Part shown: piece after piece, positions 8,751 through 16,535 of the stretch
Layout: each line of letters starts with the position of its first letter
Position numbering within the stretch: the first letter of the stretch is position 1
Assembly: GCA_965204655.1 (NCBI GenBank)
Contig: OZ241998.1
Coordinates: 1,054,001-1,118,000 of the forward strand
Reading direction: 5' to 3'
Origin: CATQHL01 sp965204655
GTDB lineage: Bacteria; Actinomycetota; Acidimicrobiia; Acidimicrobiales; CATQHL01
DNA length: 64,000 nucleotides
The notes under the pieces: model-generated
What the model was told of the DNA's origin: nothing
The model's database searches: none
What the model saw: the letters and a program-made list of their open reading frames with translations, nothing else
Translations under genes and position numbers: made by a program

Positions 8751-9065
8751 ATGATCATCGAACAACGCGACTACCACGTATACACCGGCAAACTCAAAGA
8801 GGTTCTCCACCTCTATGAGACAGAAGGCATAGTCATCCAAAAGGAGATTTTAGGCAACTTGATCGGCTGGTTCACCGTGGAAATCGGGGCGCTCTCCACG
8901 GTCGTGGCCATGTGGGGATACGAAGACTTCGCCGACCGAGAAAAGCGGCGGGCAAGCCTGGCGGCAGACCCCCGCTGGCCGGTCTTCCTAGCCAAGCTGC
9001 ACCCCCTCATCCACACACAGCAGAACCGCATCATGGTTCCTACTTCCTACTCCCCTATCCAATAG
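8751..9065 (+). CDS. NIPSNAP family protein
   Basis: 104 aa, the usual size for the bacterial NIPSNAP (ferredoxin-like α/β barrel) family. The family pattern is visible: a tyrosine-rich first strand (EQRDYHVYTGKL), then LIGWFTVEIGALSTVVAMWGY, DREKRRASLAADPRW, and a C-terminal QQNRIMVPTSYSP. Members are small dimeric proteins often placed beside catabolic genes; the biochemical role is unknown. The ribosome binding site AAGGAG supports the start. A short copy of the region after the stop (AATAGCCAT) recurs 71 bp downstream at 9132. It is followed by an SDR on the same strand, possibly co-transcribed. Confidence 0.8.
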   Translation: MIIEQRDYHVYTGKLKEVLHLYETEGIVIQKEILGNLIGWFTVEIGALSTVVAMWGYEDFADREKRRASLAADPRWPVFLAKLHPLIHTQQNRIMVPTSYSPIQ

Positions 9066-9155
9066 CCATCCAAGCTATGCAACAAGCCAATCCCACTCCT
9101 CATCAATCCCGCTCACTGCCACCCGCCATCGAATAGCCATACAAGTCCAATAGCC

Positions 9156-10055
9156 ATGCAAACCGAACAGCATCACGAAAAACAACAAGAGCCAGACGTA
9201 ACTGCCCGCTTGCCCACTTCCTTCCCCGGGGAATGGCATCCAAAGCACCAGGAGCCAGACGCAACTACTGCCTCGCTCTCCTCACTCGCCGCTCAGCGAC
9301 CCACCGCTGCGCTGGCGGGCAAGACAGCCATCGTGACGGGCGGAGCCAAAGGGATCGGCAAAGCCATCGCCGACGGCCTCGCCCGAGCCGGTGCGAGACT
9401 GGTCATCGCCGATCTCGCGGAAGCCGACGAAGCCGCTGCTGTATACCCCGACGGAGTGGGGATCACTGCTGACGCCGCCGACGAAGCCGACGTCAACCGC
9501 ATCGTCGCAACAACCGCAGACACCTGCGGGAGCATCGATATCCTCGTCAACAACGCCGGCATATACACCTCCCTGCCGATGCGCCCCTTTGAGGAGATAC
9601 CGGCCGAGGAGTGGCGGGAGGTAATACGAGTCAACATAGACAGCATGTTTCTGATGAGCCGAGCCGTGGTGCCCCACATGCGCCGCCAAGGCGGGGGGCG
9701 CATCCTCAACATCTCCTCTGGCACGGTGTTCAGGGGCGTGCCTCTGCTGCTACACTACGTCTCCAGCAAGGGAGCGGCAGTGGCGTTCACCCGGGCGCTG
9801 GCCCGTGAACTAGGCGGCGACAACATCCTGGTAAACAGCGTCGCTCCAGGCTTCACGATCAGCGACGGCGTGAAGGAGAACCCCGCAGGCGTGGACTTTG
9901 AGCAGGTCAGCAAAGTATCGATAGCCGCCCGCACGCTGAAACGAGACCAACTACCCGAAGACGTGGTGTCAGCTGCCGTGTTCCTGTGCAGCCCAGGGTC
10001 AGAATTTGTGACGGGGCAGACCATCGTCATCGACGGCGGTCAGTACTTCCACTAA
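9156..10055 (+). CDS. Short-chain dehydrogenase/reductase with N-terminal extension
   Basis: 299 aa. The SDR domain begins near residue 55: TGGAKGIG at about residue 60, LVNNAGIY, the catalytic region NISSGTV and YVSSK (about residue 200), and the C-terminal VTGQTIVIDGGQYFH. All catalytic residues (Asn, Ser, Tyr, Lys) are present, so an active FabG-like NAD(P)-dependent oxidoreductase is expected; the substrate is unknown. The first ~50 residues are not part of the fold and contain an internal repeat (QEPDVTA / QEPDATTA) about 63 bp apart, another sign of local duplication at gene starts. It is probably part of a catabolic set with the NIPSNAP and cupin proteins. Confidence 0.85.
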   Translation: MQTEQHHEKQQEPDVTARLPTSFPGEWHPKHQEPDATTASLSSLAAQRPTAALAGKTAIVTGGAKGIGKAIADGLARAGARLVIADLAEADEAAAVYPDGVGITADAADEADVNRIVATTADTCGSIDILVNNAGIYTSLPMRPFEEIPAEEWREVIRVNIDSMFLMSRAVVPHMRRQGGGRILNISSGTVFRGVPLLLHYVSSKGAAVAFTRALARELGGDNILVNSVAPGFTISDGVKENPAGVDFEQVSKVSIAARTLKRDQLPEDVVSAAVFLCSPGSEFVTGQTIVIDGGQYFH

Positions 10056-10262
10056 CAGACCACCGCAACACCTCCCTCCGCCCTAGGAAATCGCAACGCC
10101 TCCGCCCTAGCAAAGCATTACCTATCGTCATTGACGGCGGTCAGGCTTCCACTAACACGTGCCCCAGACCGCTCCCAGGGAAATCAGAACACAGACAATG
10201 AAAGCGACATCTACGGCAATTAGTACTTCCATGGGTAGTACTTCCATGCAAAACAGGCACCC
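10015..10262. repeat. Duplicated SDR gene end
   Basis: The last ~30 bp of the SDR gene (ATCGTCATCGACGGCGGTCA, then TTCCACTAAC) recur at 10124, 101 bp downstream. A second small repeat (CTCCGCCCTAG, 24 bp apart at 10076/10100) lies inside. TAGTACTTCCATG also occurs twice near 10220–10250. Confidence 0.6.
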
Positions 10263-10264
10263 CC

Positions 10265-11551
10265 GTGGCTGCTAGCAGACGCCTTCTGCTCGCCCTCTGG
10301 GAACACCCTCACGGGCTCGAAACCACTGCTGAAGCCACCCACCGACTAGATAACGCTGCCGACCCTAATTGCCTAGCTCGGCGCATATTAGCTCAGTGCA
10401 TATATGACATAGGAAAGAACACGGCGCACTTCGGCTCTGCAAAGATTGACGGCCCGGCGCTTATGTGGACGCTGATCGACGGGACGCCACTTGGCGGGAA
10501 AACACTCAACAGAACACCACCCGACAGAACACCACCCGACGGGAGAATGCTCGACAGAACACCACCCGACGGGAAAGCACTCGACGGGAAAGCACTCGAC
10601 GGGAGAATGCTCGACAAGACACCACCCGACGGGAGAGCGCTCAACGGGACGCCACCCGACAGTTCACCACCTGACGGGAGAGCACTCGACGGGAGAATGC
10701 TCGACAAGACACCACCCGACAGGAGAGCACTCAACGGGACGCCACCCGACAGGAGAGCAGACTCAGTTGAACCCCGGGCCAAGCCAGCCGGCAGCACCGT
10801 GGGCGCTCACCAGGAAAATCCACAAGCCGACCCTGCCTCCGACGGGAGTCCACAAGCCGAGAGCGCCTCCGACGGGGGGACAGGGATACCCTCCCAAGCA
10901 CGGGGGGCACGTCATGGAAATCCGCAAGCCGACCTCGCCAGTGCGATCAGCCTCGACTCAACAGACCAGACGCCACCGACCCGACCCGCCGAAGAATCAC
11001 CGGCACTCGCCAGCACGGTAAGCCTTGACACCCGCTCCACCGACCAGAACGAAGTCGTCAACCCACCCTTGTCGCCGGCGCTCGCCAGCACGGTAAGCCT
11101 TGACACAGCAGACAACTGGGTTTCGTCCATGCGCCCACCTGGGATTTCGCCGGCTCTCGTCAGTGCGATCAGCCTCGACTCGGCAGATAGTTGGGTTATG
11201 CGCTGCGACCGGGTGGACTTCAGCCCCGCTGCGGTAGCACATCCACACACACATCCTGGCCCGGGCATCCGCCGTCTTCTCTTCGGTAAACTGACCGTGA
11301 CCACAGCCGGAGCAACCTCCACCTACCGAAGAGGGGGGGCATGGTTTGAGGGCGGCCCAGATGTCGTCTACGCCGAGGCTTCCTCCACCGAAGAAACCGC
11401 ATTTGTGCGGGTCATGTTGCTGCCATCCGAATGGGCAGGCAAGCGCACCATAAGCTACGTAGACACGGCTGGCGCTACGGCTAGCACTAAGGGCAGGCAA
11501 CGGGCAACCATCCTGGGGGAAGAATTGCTAGACCCCCTGGCAAAAGCATGA
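10265..11551 (+). CDS. Cupin protein with expanded repeat N-terminal half
   Basis: 428 aa from GTG 10265. The C-terminal ~130 residues form a cupin: HPHTHPGPGIRRLLFGKL supplies the metal-binding histidines (about residue 324), followed by GAWFEGGPDVVYAEAS and AFVRVMLLPSEWAGKRTI. Upstream is unusual. Residues ~75–165 are a tandem five-residue pattern (TPPDR, KALDG, RMLDK, RALNG), and residues ~180–310 contain four copies of an xxSLDSxD unit starting at 10937, 11009, 11094 and 11159 (spacings 72, 85 and 65). The unit matches the segment just before the cupin core, so the gene's own 5' part appears to have been copied repeatedly in frame. The cupin fold is sure; the enzyme activity is unknown. 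Whether translation really begins at 10265 is uncertain. Confidence 0.65.
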   Translation: MAASRRLLLALWEHPHGLETTAEATHRLDNAADPNCLARRILAQCIYDIGKNTAHFGSAKIDGPALMWTLIDGTPLGGKTLNRTPPDRTPPDGRMLDRTPPDGKALDGKALDGRMLDKTPPDGRALNGTPPDSSPPDGRALDGRMLDKTPPDRRALNGTPPDRRADSVEPRAKPAGSTVGAHQENPQADPASDGSPQAESASDGGTGIPSQARGARHGNPQADLASAISLDSTDQTPPTRPAEESPALASTVSLDTRSTDQNEVVNPPLSPALASTVSLDTADNWVSSMRPPGISPALVSAISLDSADSWVMRCDRVDFSPAAVAHPHTHPGPGIRRLLFGKLTVTTAGATSTYRRGGAWFEGGPDVVYAEASSTEETAFVRVMLLPSEWAGKRTISYVDTAGATASTKGRQRATILGEELLDPLAKA

Positions 11552-11815
11552 AGCAGACACCCGTCGATCAGGTTCGCTTGGAAGTCAGCAGGGTGTCGGG
11601 CATTGGAGAGCAGGGGAAGAGCCTTGCTCTGCTTGGTCGATCAGGTTCGCTTGGAAGTCAGCAGGGTGTCGGGTTAAACCCCATAGCAAAAGCATGAAGC
11701 AGCCCCTCTCACAGCCGAGACTGAGCGAAATCACGGACGTCGCCGACGGGGACACGCTCTTGAAGCATAAACAGCCCCCATCACAACCAAGACTGGTACT
11801 CGGTGAAGTGAAAAA
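11538..11815. repeat. Duplications after the cupin gene, including an exact 38-bp copy
   Basis: An identical 38-bp sequence (starting GTCGATCAGGTTCGCTTGG) occurs at 11563–11600 and 11636–11673, separated by a 35-bp sequence that is not repeated (spacing 73). The cupin gene end GCAAAAGCATGAAGC occurs at 11540 and again at 11686, 146 bp (2×73) apart, enclosing that pair. CAGCCCC.. recurs at 11700 and 11772 (72). The nested layout looks like successive insertions. Confidence 0.8.
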
Positions 11816-12080
11816 GGAGTAAACAAATGCTGAAATCAACCACCCGCCGGTCGGCGGCGGGATTGAGTTGGGTGGCCGGGCGAAAAAGGGGAGTAAAAAA
11901 ATACTGAAATCAACCACGTGCGACCGGCGGGGTTCATCCCTTCGCCGGCGGGGAGTAAAAAGAGGGTAAAGAAATGCTGAAATCAACCACCTGCCGGAAA
12001 GTCCGAGGGCTTAACGACCGGTTCGTTCCGGGGAGGGGTAAAAAAATACTGAAATCAACCACCTGCCGGGCGTCCTATCC
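11815..12080. repeat. CRISPR-like direct-repeat array, 4 repeats
   Basis: Four copies of a ~33-bp repeat (core ATRCTGAAATCAACCAC, preceded by GGRGTAAA and followed by CTGCCGG) have their cores at 11828, 11901, 11974 and 12046. Spacings are 73, 73 and 72 bp, and the ~40-bp spacers are unrelated. An AT/purine-rich stretch follows on the right. Copies differ at 2–5 positions. Regular spacing and unique spacers resemble CRISPR, but no cas genes are near and the array sits among other 72-bp duplications. Confidence 0.6.
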
Positions 12081-12084
12081 TTCG

Positions 12085-12270
12085 ATAACAGGACATAGTA
12101 AGAGCAGTAAAGCAAATATAAGTAAGTGAGTGATCCTGATCGTCCAGGACATTCGAGTGAAGCATAGTAAAAGAGCAGTAAAGCAAAGATAAGTAAGGCA
12201 AATATAAGTGAATAAAAGTAAAGAAAATATAAGTCAAGAAATGCTGAAGTGAGAAGAGAAAAAAGAACAA
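12085..12270. other. AT-rich upstream region of the ThDP enzyme gene
   Basis: Purine/AT-rich with a ~25-bp repeat (CATAGTAA.AGAGCAGTAAAGC at 12094 and 12163, spacing 69) and several AAATATAAGT words. It probably carries the promoter of the gene at 12271; no clear −35/−10 pair is proposed. Confidence 0.35.
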
Positions 12271-14010
12271 ATGAAACTGCGTGAAGGCGGCAAGGCGTTA
12301 GTGGATCAACTTCGTATCCAGGGTGTCGACACGATTTTCACTGTGCCAGGCGAGAGTTTCCTGCCTGTCCTCGACGCCCTCAGGGACGAGAACCGCATAC
12401 GCCTCGTGGTTTGCCGGCACGAAGCCGCTGCAGCCAACATGGCAGAGGCGCAAGCCCGCCTGACCGGTCGACCCGCCGTTTGCTTCGTCACCCGCGGCCC
12501 TGGGGCTGCGCACGCCTCCATCGCCGTTCACATCGCCGCCTCCAGCAACGCCCCGCTGCTGCTGCTAATCGGGCAGGTTCCAAGCGACCACAGAGGACGT
12601 CGGGCATATCAAGAAATAGATCACGAGGCGTTCTTCTCCCCGCTCGCTAAGTGGGCAGTGGAAATCACCAGCACCGAGGAGATCCCGTCCGTGCTGACAC
12701 GTGCGGTGGAGGTGGCTTGCTCGCCCACCCCCGGGCCGGTAGTGGCAGCTTTTCCAGCTGACCTGCTCAAAGCCGAGACCACCGCCGGGGACAAACCCCG
12801 CTGCCCGCCGCCATCCCCTGCTCGACCGACTGACGAAGAAATAGAAGACGTGATCGGCTTCCTGAGGCAGTGTTCTCGCCCACTGGTAATGGTGGGCGGC
12901 GGGGTGTGGTCGGAAAACGCTGGGCGGAAACTGGCTGCGTGGGCGGAACGCAACCGACTCCCCGTCGCGGTCACCTTCAGGCGGCAGGACTACATTGATA
13001 ACTTCTCCCCCGCTTACGTGGGCTACGCAGGGGTGGGGATGGCGCCCTCCCTTGCGGAACGCATACGGCAAACCGACTTGATACTGGCCATCGGAACGCG
13101 GCTAGGTGACACAGCAACCGCCGGCTACACGCTGCTGCAGCCGCCCGTCCCCAAGCAAACGCTCGTCCACGCACACCCCGACGCTGAAGAACTAGGCAGC
13201 ATCTACGAACCTGCCTTGGCCATCCGCTCCGACCCCACGGAATTCATCGACGCCCTCTCCTCTGCCGGGACTCTTCTTGCACCTTCCGCGAGCGAGACTC
13301 TCCGTGCACCCTCCCCAGAAACACCCCGCACACCCTCTGCGAGAACCCCGGATTTTCCCTGGACGGACTGGAGCACCCAAGCGCGCAGCGACTACAACAA
13401 GACCCTGGAAAGGGTAGACGTACCAGGCGAACTCGACCTCTGGGAAGTGATGAAGTACCTGCGGGCACATCTCCCGCCTGACGCTGTTCTCACCAACGGA
13501 GCTGGCAACTTCACTCTCTGGCTGCAGCGCTTCTATCAATTCCGCCAACACGGCACTCAATTGGGGCCCCCTAGCGGAGCGATGGGCTACGGCCTACCCG
13601 CCGCAATAGGCGCCAAAGCGCTGAACCCGCAAACACCCGTGATCGCCTTCACCGGCGACGGCGACTTTCTGATGAGCGGACAGGAGCTAGCCACCGCCGT
13701 GCGCTACGAACTGCCGGTGATAGTGCTCGTCTTCAACAACGGAATGTACGGGACGATTAGGGCGCACCAAGAACGCCTCTACCCGGGGCGAGTCAGCGGA
13801 ACACACCTCACGAATCCAGACTTCGCCGCTTACGCCCGGTCGTTCGGAGCTTTCGGCGCTTCCGTGAGACGCACAGCCGATTTCGCGGAGGCATTTGAGG
13901 ACGCACAACAATCGGGGCTCCCGGCGGTGCTCGATCTCCACATCCATCCGGCCGCCCTAAGCCCGAGCAGCATCCTGGAAACGGAACTAAAAGAGAAAGT
14001 GTCCGGCTAA
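12271..14010 (+). CDS. Thiamine diphosphate-dependent enzyme (acetolactate synthase-like)
   Basis: 579 aa with the three-domain plan of the acetolactate synthase/benzoylformate decarboxylase superfamily. The N-terminal PYR domain has the catalytic Glu in CRHEAAAANMAEA (about residue 51). The central domain has VMVGGGVWSENA. The C-terminal PP domain has GDGDFLMSGQE and the metal-binding VFNN (about residues 461–490). A real acetolactate synthase would be accompanied by a small regulatory subunit, which is absent, so another 2-keto acid lyase or decarboxylase is as likely. A Pro/Ser/Thr-rich insertion (about residues 332–365) separates the central and PP domains. The last 50 bp of the gene are tandemly copied downstream. 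Upstream GAAGAG-rich sequence serves as ribosome binding site. Confidence 0.85.
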   Translation: MKLREGGKALVDQLRIQGVDTIFTVPGESFLPVLDALRDENRIRLVVCRHEAAAANMAEAQARLTGRPAVCFVTRGPGAAHASIAVHIAASSNAPLLLLIGQVPSDHRGRRAYQEIDHEAFFSPLAKWAVEITSTEEIPSVLTRAVEVACSPTPGPVVAAFPADLLKAETTAGDKPRCPPPSPARPTDEEIEDVIGFLRQCSRPLVMVGGGVWSENAGRKLAAWAERNRLPVAVTFRRQDYIDNFSPAYVGYAGVGMAPSLAERIRQTDLILAIGTRLGDTATAGYTLLQPPVPKQTLVHAHPDAEELGSIYEPALAIRSDPTEFIDALSSAGTLLAPSASETLRAPSPETPRTPSARTPDFPWTDWSTQARSDYNKTLERVDVPGELDLWEVMKYLRAHLPPDAVLTNGAGNFTLWLQRFYQFRQHGTQLGPPSGAMGYGLPAAIGAKALNPQTPVIAFTGDGDFLMSGQELATAVRYELPVIVLVFNNGMYGTIRAHQERLYPGRVSGTHLTNPDFAAYARSFGAFGASVRRTADFAEAFEDAQQSGLPAVLDLHIHPAALSPSSILETELKEKVSG

Positions 14011-14295
14011 GTGGGACGTTCTTGCGTCAGGCGCCCGAGCAGCATCCTGAAAGCGGAACTAAAAGAGAAAGTGTCCGGCTAAGTGGGACGTTCTTGCGTC
14101 AGGCGCCCGAGCAGCATCCTGAAAGCGGAACTAAAAGAGAAAGTGTCCGGCTAAGTGGGACGTTCTTGCGTCAGGCGCCCGAGCAGCATCCTGGAAACGG
14201 AACTAAAAGAGAAAGTGTCCGGCTAAGTGGGACGTTCTTGCGTCAGGCGGGCGAGCAGTATCTTGGAAGCGGAACTAGAAGAGAAAGGCGGTTAG
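13970..14295 (+). repeat. 72-bp tandem repeats of the ThDP gene's 3' end
   Basis: The unit GTCCGGCTAAGTGGGACG recurs at 14001, 14073, 14145 and 14217, exactly 72 bp apart, followed by a diverged last copy ending near 14290. Each unit contains ~50 bp of gene end (stop codon included) plus ~22 bp GTGGGACGTTCTTGCGTCAG.. Here the intervening sequence is also repeated, so this array grew by unequal recombination or slippage after an initial duplication. Confidence 0.9.
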
Positions 14296-14310
14296 AAGAC
14301 AAACACCCCA

Positions 14311-14327
14311 CCCCCCCCCCCCCCCCC
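14311..14327 (+). repeat. C17 homopolymer
   Basis: Seventeen C in the gap before the nucleoside hydrolase gene, about 125 bp upstream of its start. It has the same length as the tracts at 2605 and 5333. The remainder of the gap (14328–14451) is C-rich with no coding signal. Confidence 0.85.
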
Positions 14328-14451
14328 ACTCTCTAACACACCGCCTCGTCCCCGAACACAACCCAACATACCCGCCGCCGACCAGCCGTCGCAGCCCGCC
14401 GCCAACCTCAACCCACCCCAGACCCCACCTAAAGACTGGAACAACACTCAG

Positions 14452-15387
14452 ATGCGAAGATTCGTGATTGATACTGATACAGCTTCCGACGACGCCGTGG
14501 CGCTGGTCATGGCTCTTCAGGCGCCCGACGTGGCCGTAGAAGCCATCACCGCGGTAGCAGGGAACGTGCCGCTGGAACGCGCACTGCAAGCCGCCCTCTA
14601 CACGGTAGAGATCTGCGGGAAGACCACGCCCGTCTACGCAGGACTCGAGAGGCCCATGATCTGCCCGCTCACCACCGCCGAGGAGGTCCACGGAACGGAC
14701 GGCCTAGGAGACATCGGTCTAGACCTGACGGGACGCACGCCCGCCGACGGCCACGCTGTTGATGTGCTGATCAGAACCATCTGCGACAGCCCGGGTGAGG
14801 TCACCCTCGTCACCCTCGGGCCGCTCAGCAACGTCGCCACCGCCCTGCTTCGCCAACCGATGATGGCGCAGGCTGTTAAGCACTGCTACGTGATGGGCGG
14901 CACGGGAGCGCTGCCCGGCAACGTCACCCCCACCGCCGAATTCAACGTCTACGTAGACCCGGAAGCCGCTCGCATCGTCTTCGAATCGGGCATGCCTATC
15001 ACGATGGTGGGCTGGGACGCCAGCATGGCTTTCGGCTTCATCCCCCCAGAGGTAGAAGCCGAGATACGAGCCATAGGCACCCCGCTGGCGCGCTTCGTCT
15101 GCGACATCCAGTCGCACGTCTCTGAGTTCGTTGCACGCTTGTCGGGCAAGGCGGGCTTCGACCTCCCCGACCCGCTGGCGATGGCCGTGGCGCTCGACCC
15201 GGACATAGCGGAGGTGGAGGACTACTACGTAGAAGTCATCACCGGTGAAGGCCCGGCCAGAGGGCAGACGGTGCTGGACGTCTGGCGGCGGCACGGCAGG
15301 GAGCCGAACGCCTCGGTGGTACGTCGCATCAATCCTGCGGACTTCCAGGAAGCCCTGAAGGCTGCGGTGCGCCGACCGGTCGGCTGA
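14452..15387 (+). CDS. Nucleoside hydrolase (IunH/RihB type)
   Basis: 311 aa. The family signature DTDTASDDA is at residues 7–15 (Ca2+-binding aspartates). TAVAGNVPLE, VTLVTLGPLSNVATAL and the conserved EFNVYVDPEAA are all present, and DPLAMAVAL supplies the last calcium-binding Asp. Such enzymes hydrolyse the N-glycosidic bond of ribonucleosides, giving base and ribose. It lies 14 bp upstream of a PfkB-family kinase and psuG on the same strand, so the three are likely one operon for nucleoside/pseudouridine salvage. The ATG at 14452 has a weak ribosome binding site. Confidence 0.9.
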   Translation: MRRFVIDTDTASDDAVALVMALQAPDVAVEAITAVAGNVPLERALQAALYTVEICGKTTPVYAGLERPMICPLTTAEEVHGTDGLGDIGLDLTGRTPADGHAVDVLIRTICDSPGEVTLVTLGPLSNVATALLRQPMMAQAVKHCYVMGGTGALPGNVTPTAEFNVYVDPEAARIVFESGMPITMVGWDASMAFGFIPPEVEAEIRAIGTPLARFVCDIQSHVSEFVARLSGKAGFDLPDPLAMAVALDPDIAEVEDYYVEVITGEGPARGQTVLDVWRRHGREPNASVVRRINPADFQEALKAAVRRPVG

Positions 15388-15401
15388 TCTCACCCGCTGG
15401 C

Positions 15402-16373
15402 GTGCTCGCAACGCTGGGCGACCTCCTAGAGGACGTCGCCGTCTACCCGGCGACGGCGATCAGGGAGGCCACCGACACCCCGTGTGCTATCACACGCCGC
15501 CGCGGAGGAAGCGCCGCAAACGCAGCAGTCGCGGCTGCGGCCACGCTGGGGGCGGGGCGGGTGCGCTTCCTGGGTCGAGTGGGCAGAGACCCCCTGGGGG
15601 ATCGGCTGCTGACCGAACTGGAGGCGGCAGGCGTGAAGGCGTGCGTCCAGCGGGGCGGGCGAACCGGCAGCGTGGTGGTGCTGGTAGGCGACGAGGGTGA
15701 GCGCACCATGCTCACCGACAGGGGATGCAGCCTCGCTTTCAGTGGATACGAAGAAAGCTGGCTGAGGGATGTAAGGATGTTGCACGTGCCGGGCTACTCG
15801 CTGATGGAGGGATCGCTGGCGGAAACGGCTATGGCTGCAATCTCAGCGGTGCGGGCAGCCGGAGGGGAAGTAAGCGTGGACGCCAGTTCGGCTGGCGCCA
15901 TCTCCGACGTCGGCGTTGAGACCTTCCGCCGCACCCTCTCGGAGATAGAACCCGACGTCTTGATCTGCAACCGAAGCGAAGACGACCTTCTGAGAAGAAC
16001 AGGAACGAGGACAAATAATTCGGCCAGGAGTGCTCATCACCAGCAAACGCCCGAAGGCAGTCCAAGAAGAACAGGAACGAGGACAGACGATTCGACGGCG
16101 ATGGCGGCCATGGCTACGACGCTTGTCCGTGTCACGAAAGACGGCCCGCGGGCGGCGGTACTCAGCAGGAGAGGAGAGGAGGACGTTCTCATCCACCCCC
16201 CCGAGACGCTGCGGACGCTAGACACGACCGGGGCGGGTGACGCCTTCGCCGGAGGGTTGCTGGCTGCCCGGCTCTTAGGGGCGTCCTGGGACGAAGCGGT
16301 GCGAGCGGGACACCGCTCGGCGAGCGCCCACTTGAAAGCCATAGGAGCGAAACACATGGGGGCGGCAGGATGA
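15402..16373 (+). CDS. psuK: PfkB-family kinase, probable pseudouridine kinase
   Basis: 323 aa from GTG 15402. The ribokinase-fold motifs are GGSAANAAVAAAATLGA (about residues 35–51), the sugar-binding GRVGRDPLGDRL, and DTTGAGDAFAGG (about residue 273) with the catalytic Asp and anion hole. The immediate psuG neighbour makes pseudouridine the likely substrate (pseudouridine + ATP to pseudouridine 5'-phosphate); a ribokinase role for the ribose freed by the upstream hydrolase is an alternative. Residues ~198–238 hold an in-frame insertion: AGAAGAACAGGAACGAGGAC occurs at 15993 and 16065, exactly 72 bp apart (RRTGTRT twice), in a loop after the conserved NRSEDDLL. No ribosome binding site is obvious. 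Confidence 0.8.
   Translation: MLATLGDLLEDVAVYPATAIREATDTPCAITRRRGGSAANAAVAAAATLGAGRVRFLGRVGRDPLGDRLLTELEAAGVKACVQRGGRTGSVVVLVGDEGERTMLTDRGCSLAFSGYEESWLRDVRMLHVPGYSLMEGSLAETAMAAISAVRAAGGEVSVDASSAGAISDVGVETFRRTLSEIEPDVLICNRSEDDLLRRTGTRTNNSARSAHHQQTPEGSPRRTGTRTDDSTAMAAMATTLVRVTKDGPRAAVLSRRGEEDVLIHPPETLRTLDTTGAGDAFAGGLLAARLLGASWDEAVRAGHRSASAHLKAIGAKHMGAAG
15993..16085 (+). repeat. In-frame 72-bp duplication/insertion in the kinase gene
   Basis: A 21-bp identical sequence at 15993–16013 and 16065–16085 brackets ~51 bp of unrelated sequence. The spacing of 72 adds 24 codons without shifting the frame. Confidence 0.8.
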
Positions 16374-16414
16374 CAACCGAGGATTCCTCCGCCCCCGCCA
16401 GCCCTCCGCTCCGC

Positions 16415-16535
16415 CAGTGCTCCGCTCGCCCGCCTATGACCTCTCCGACAGCAGCCTCTCCTCCCTCCTGAGTCGTGTCCGATCACCTGCCCCGCTCCGC
16501 TCGCCCGCCGATGACCTCTCCGATGCCTAAGGTCT
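16415..16535 (+). repeat. Duplicated psuG start region
   Basis: TCCGCTCGCCCGCC, followed by ATGACCTCTCCGA, occurs at about 16421 and again at 16496, running into the psuG start (spacing 75). The upstream copy carries an ATG that reaches a stop after 13 codons. Confidence 0.65.

Noticed and set aside
12055..12270. 71-codon minus-strand hydrophobic ORF
   Set aside because: Antisense of the AT-rich leader of the ThDP gene; Phe/Leu/Tyr content comes from base composition; no start signals.
14022..14336. 104-codon ORF made of identical 24-residue units
   Set aside because: A by-product of the exact 72-bp tandem repeats of the preceding gene's end; each unit carries the stop codon in the gene's own frame.
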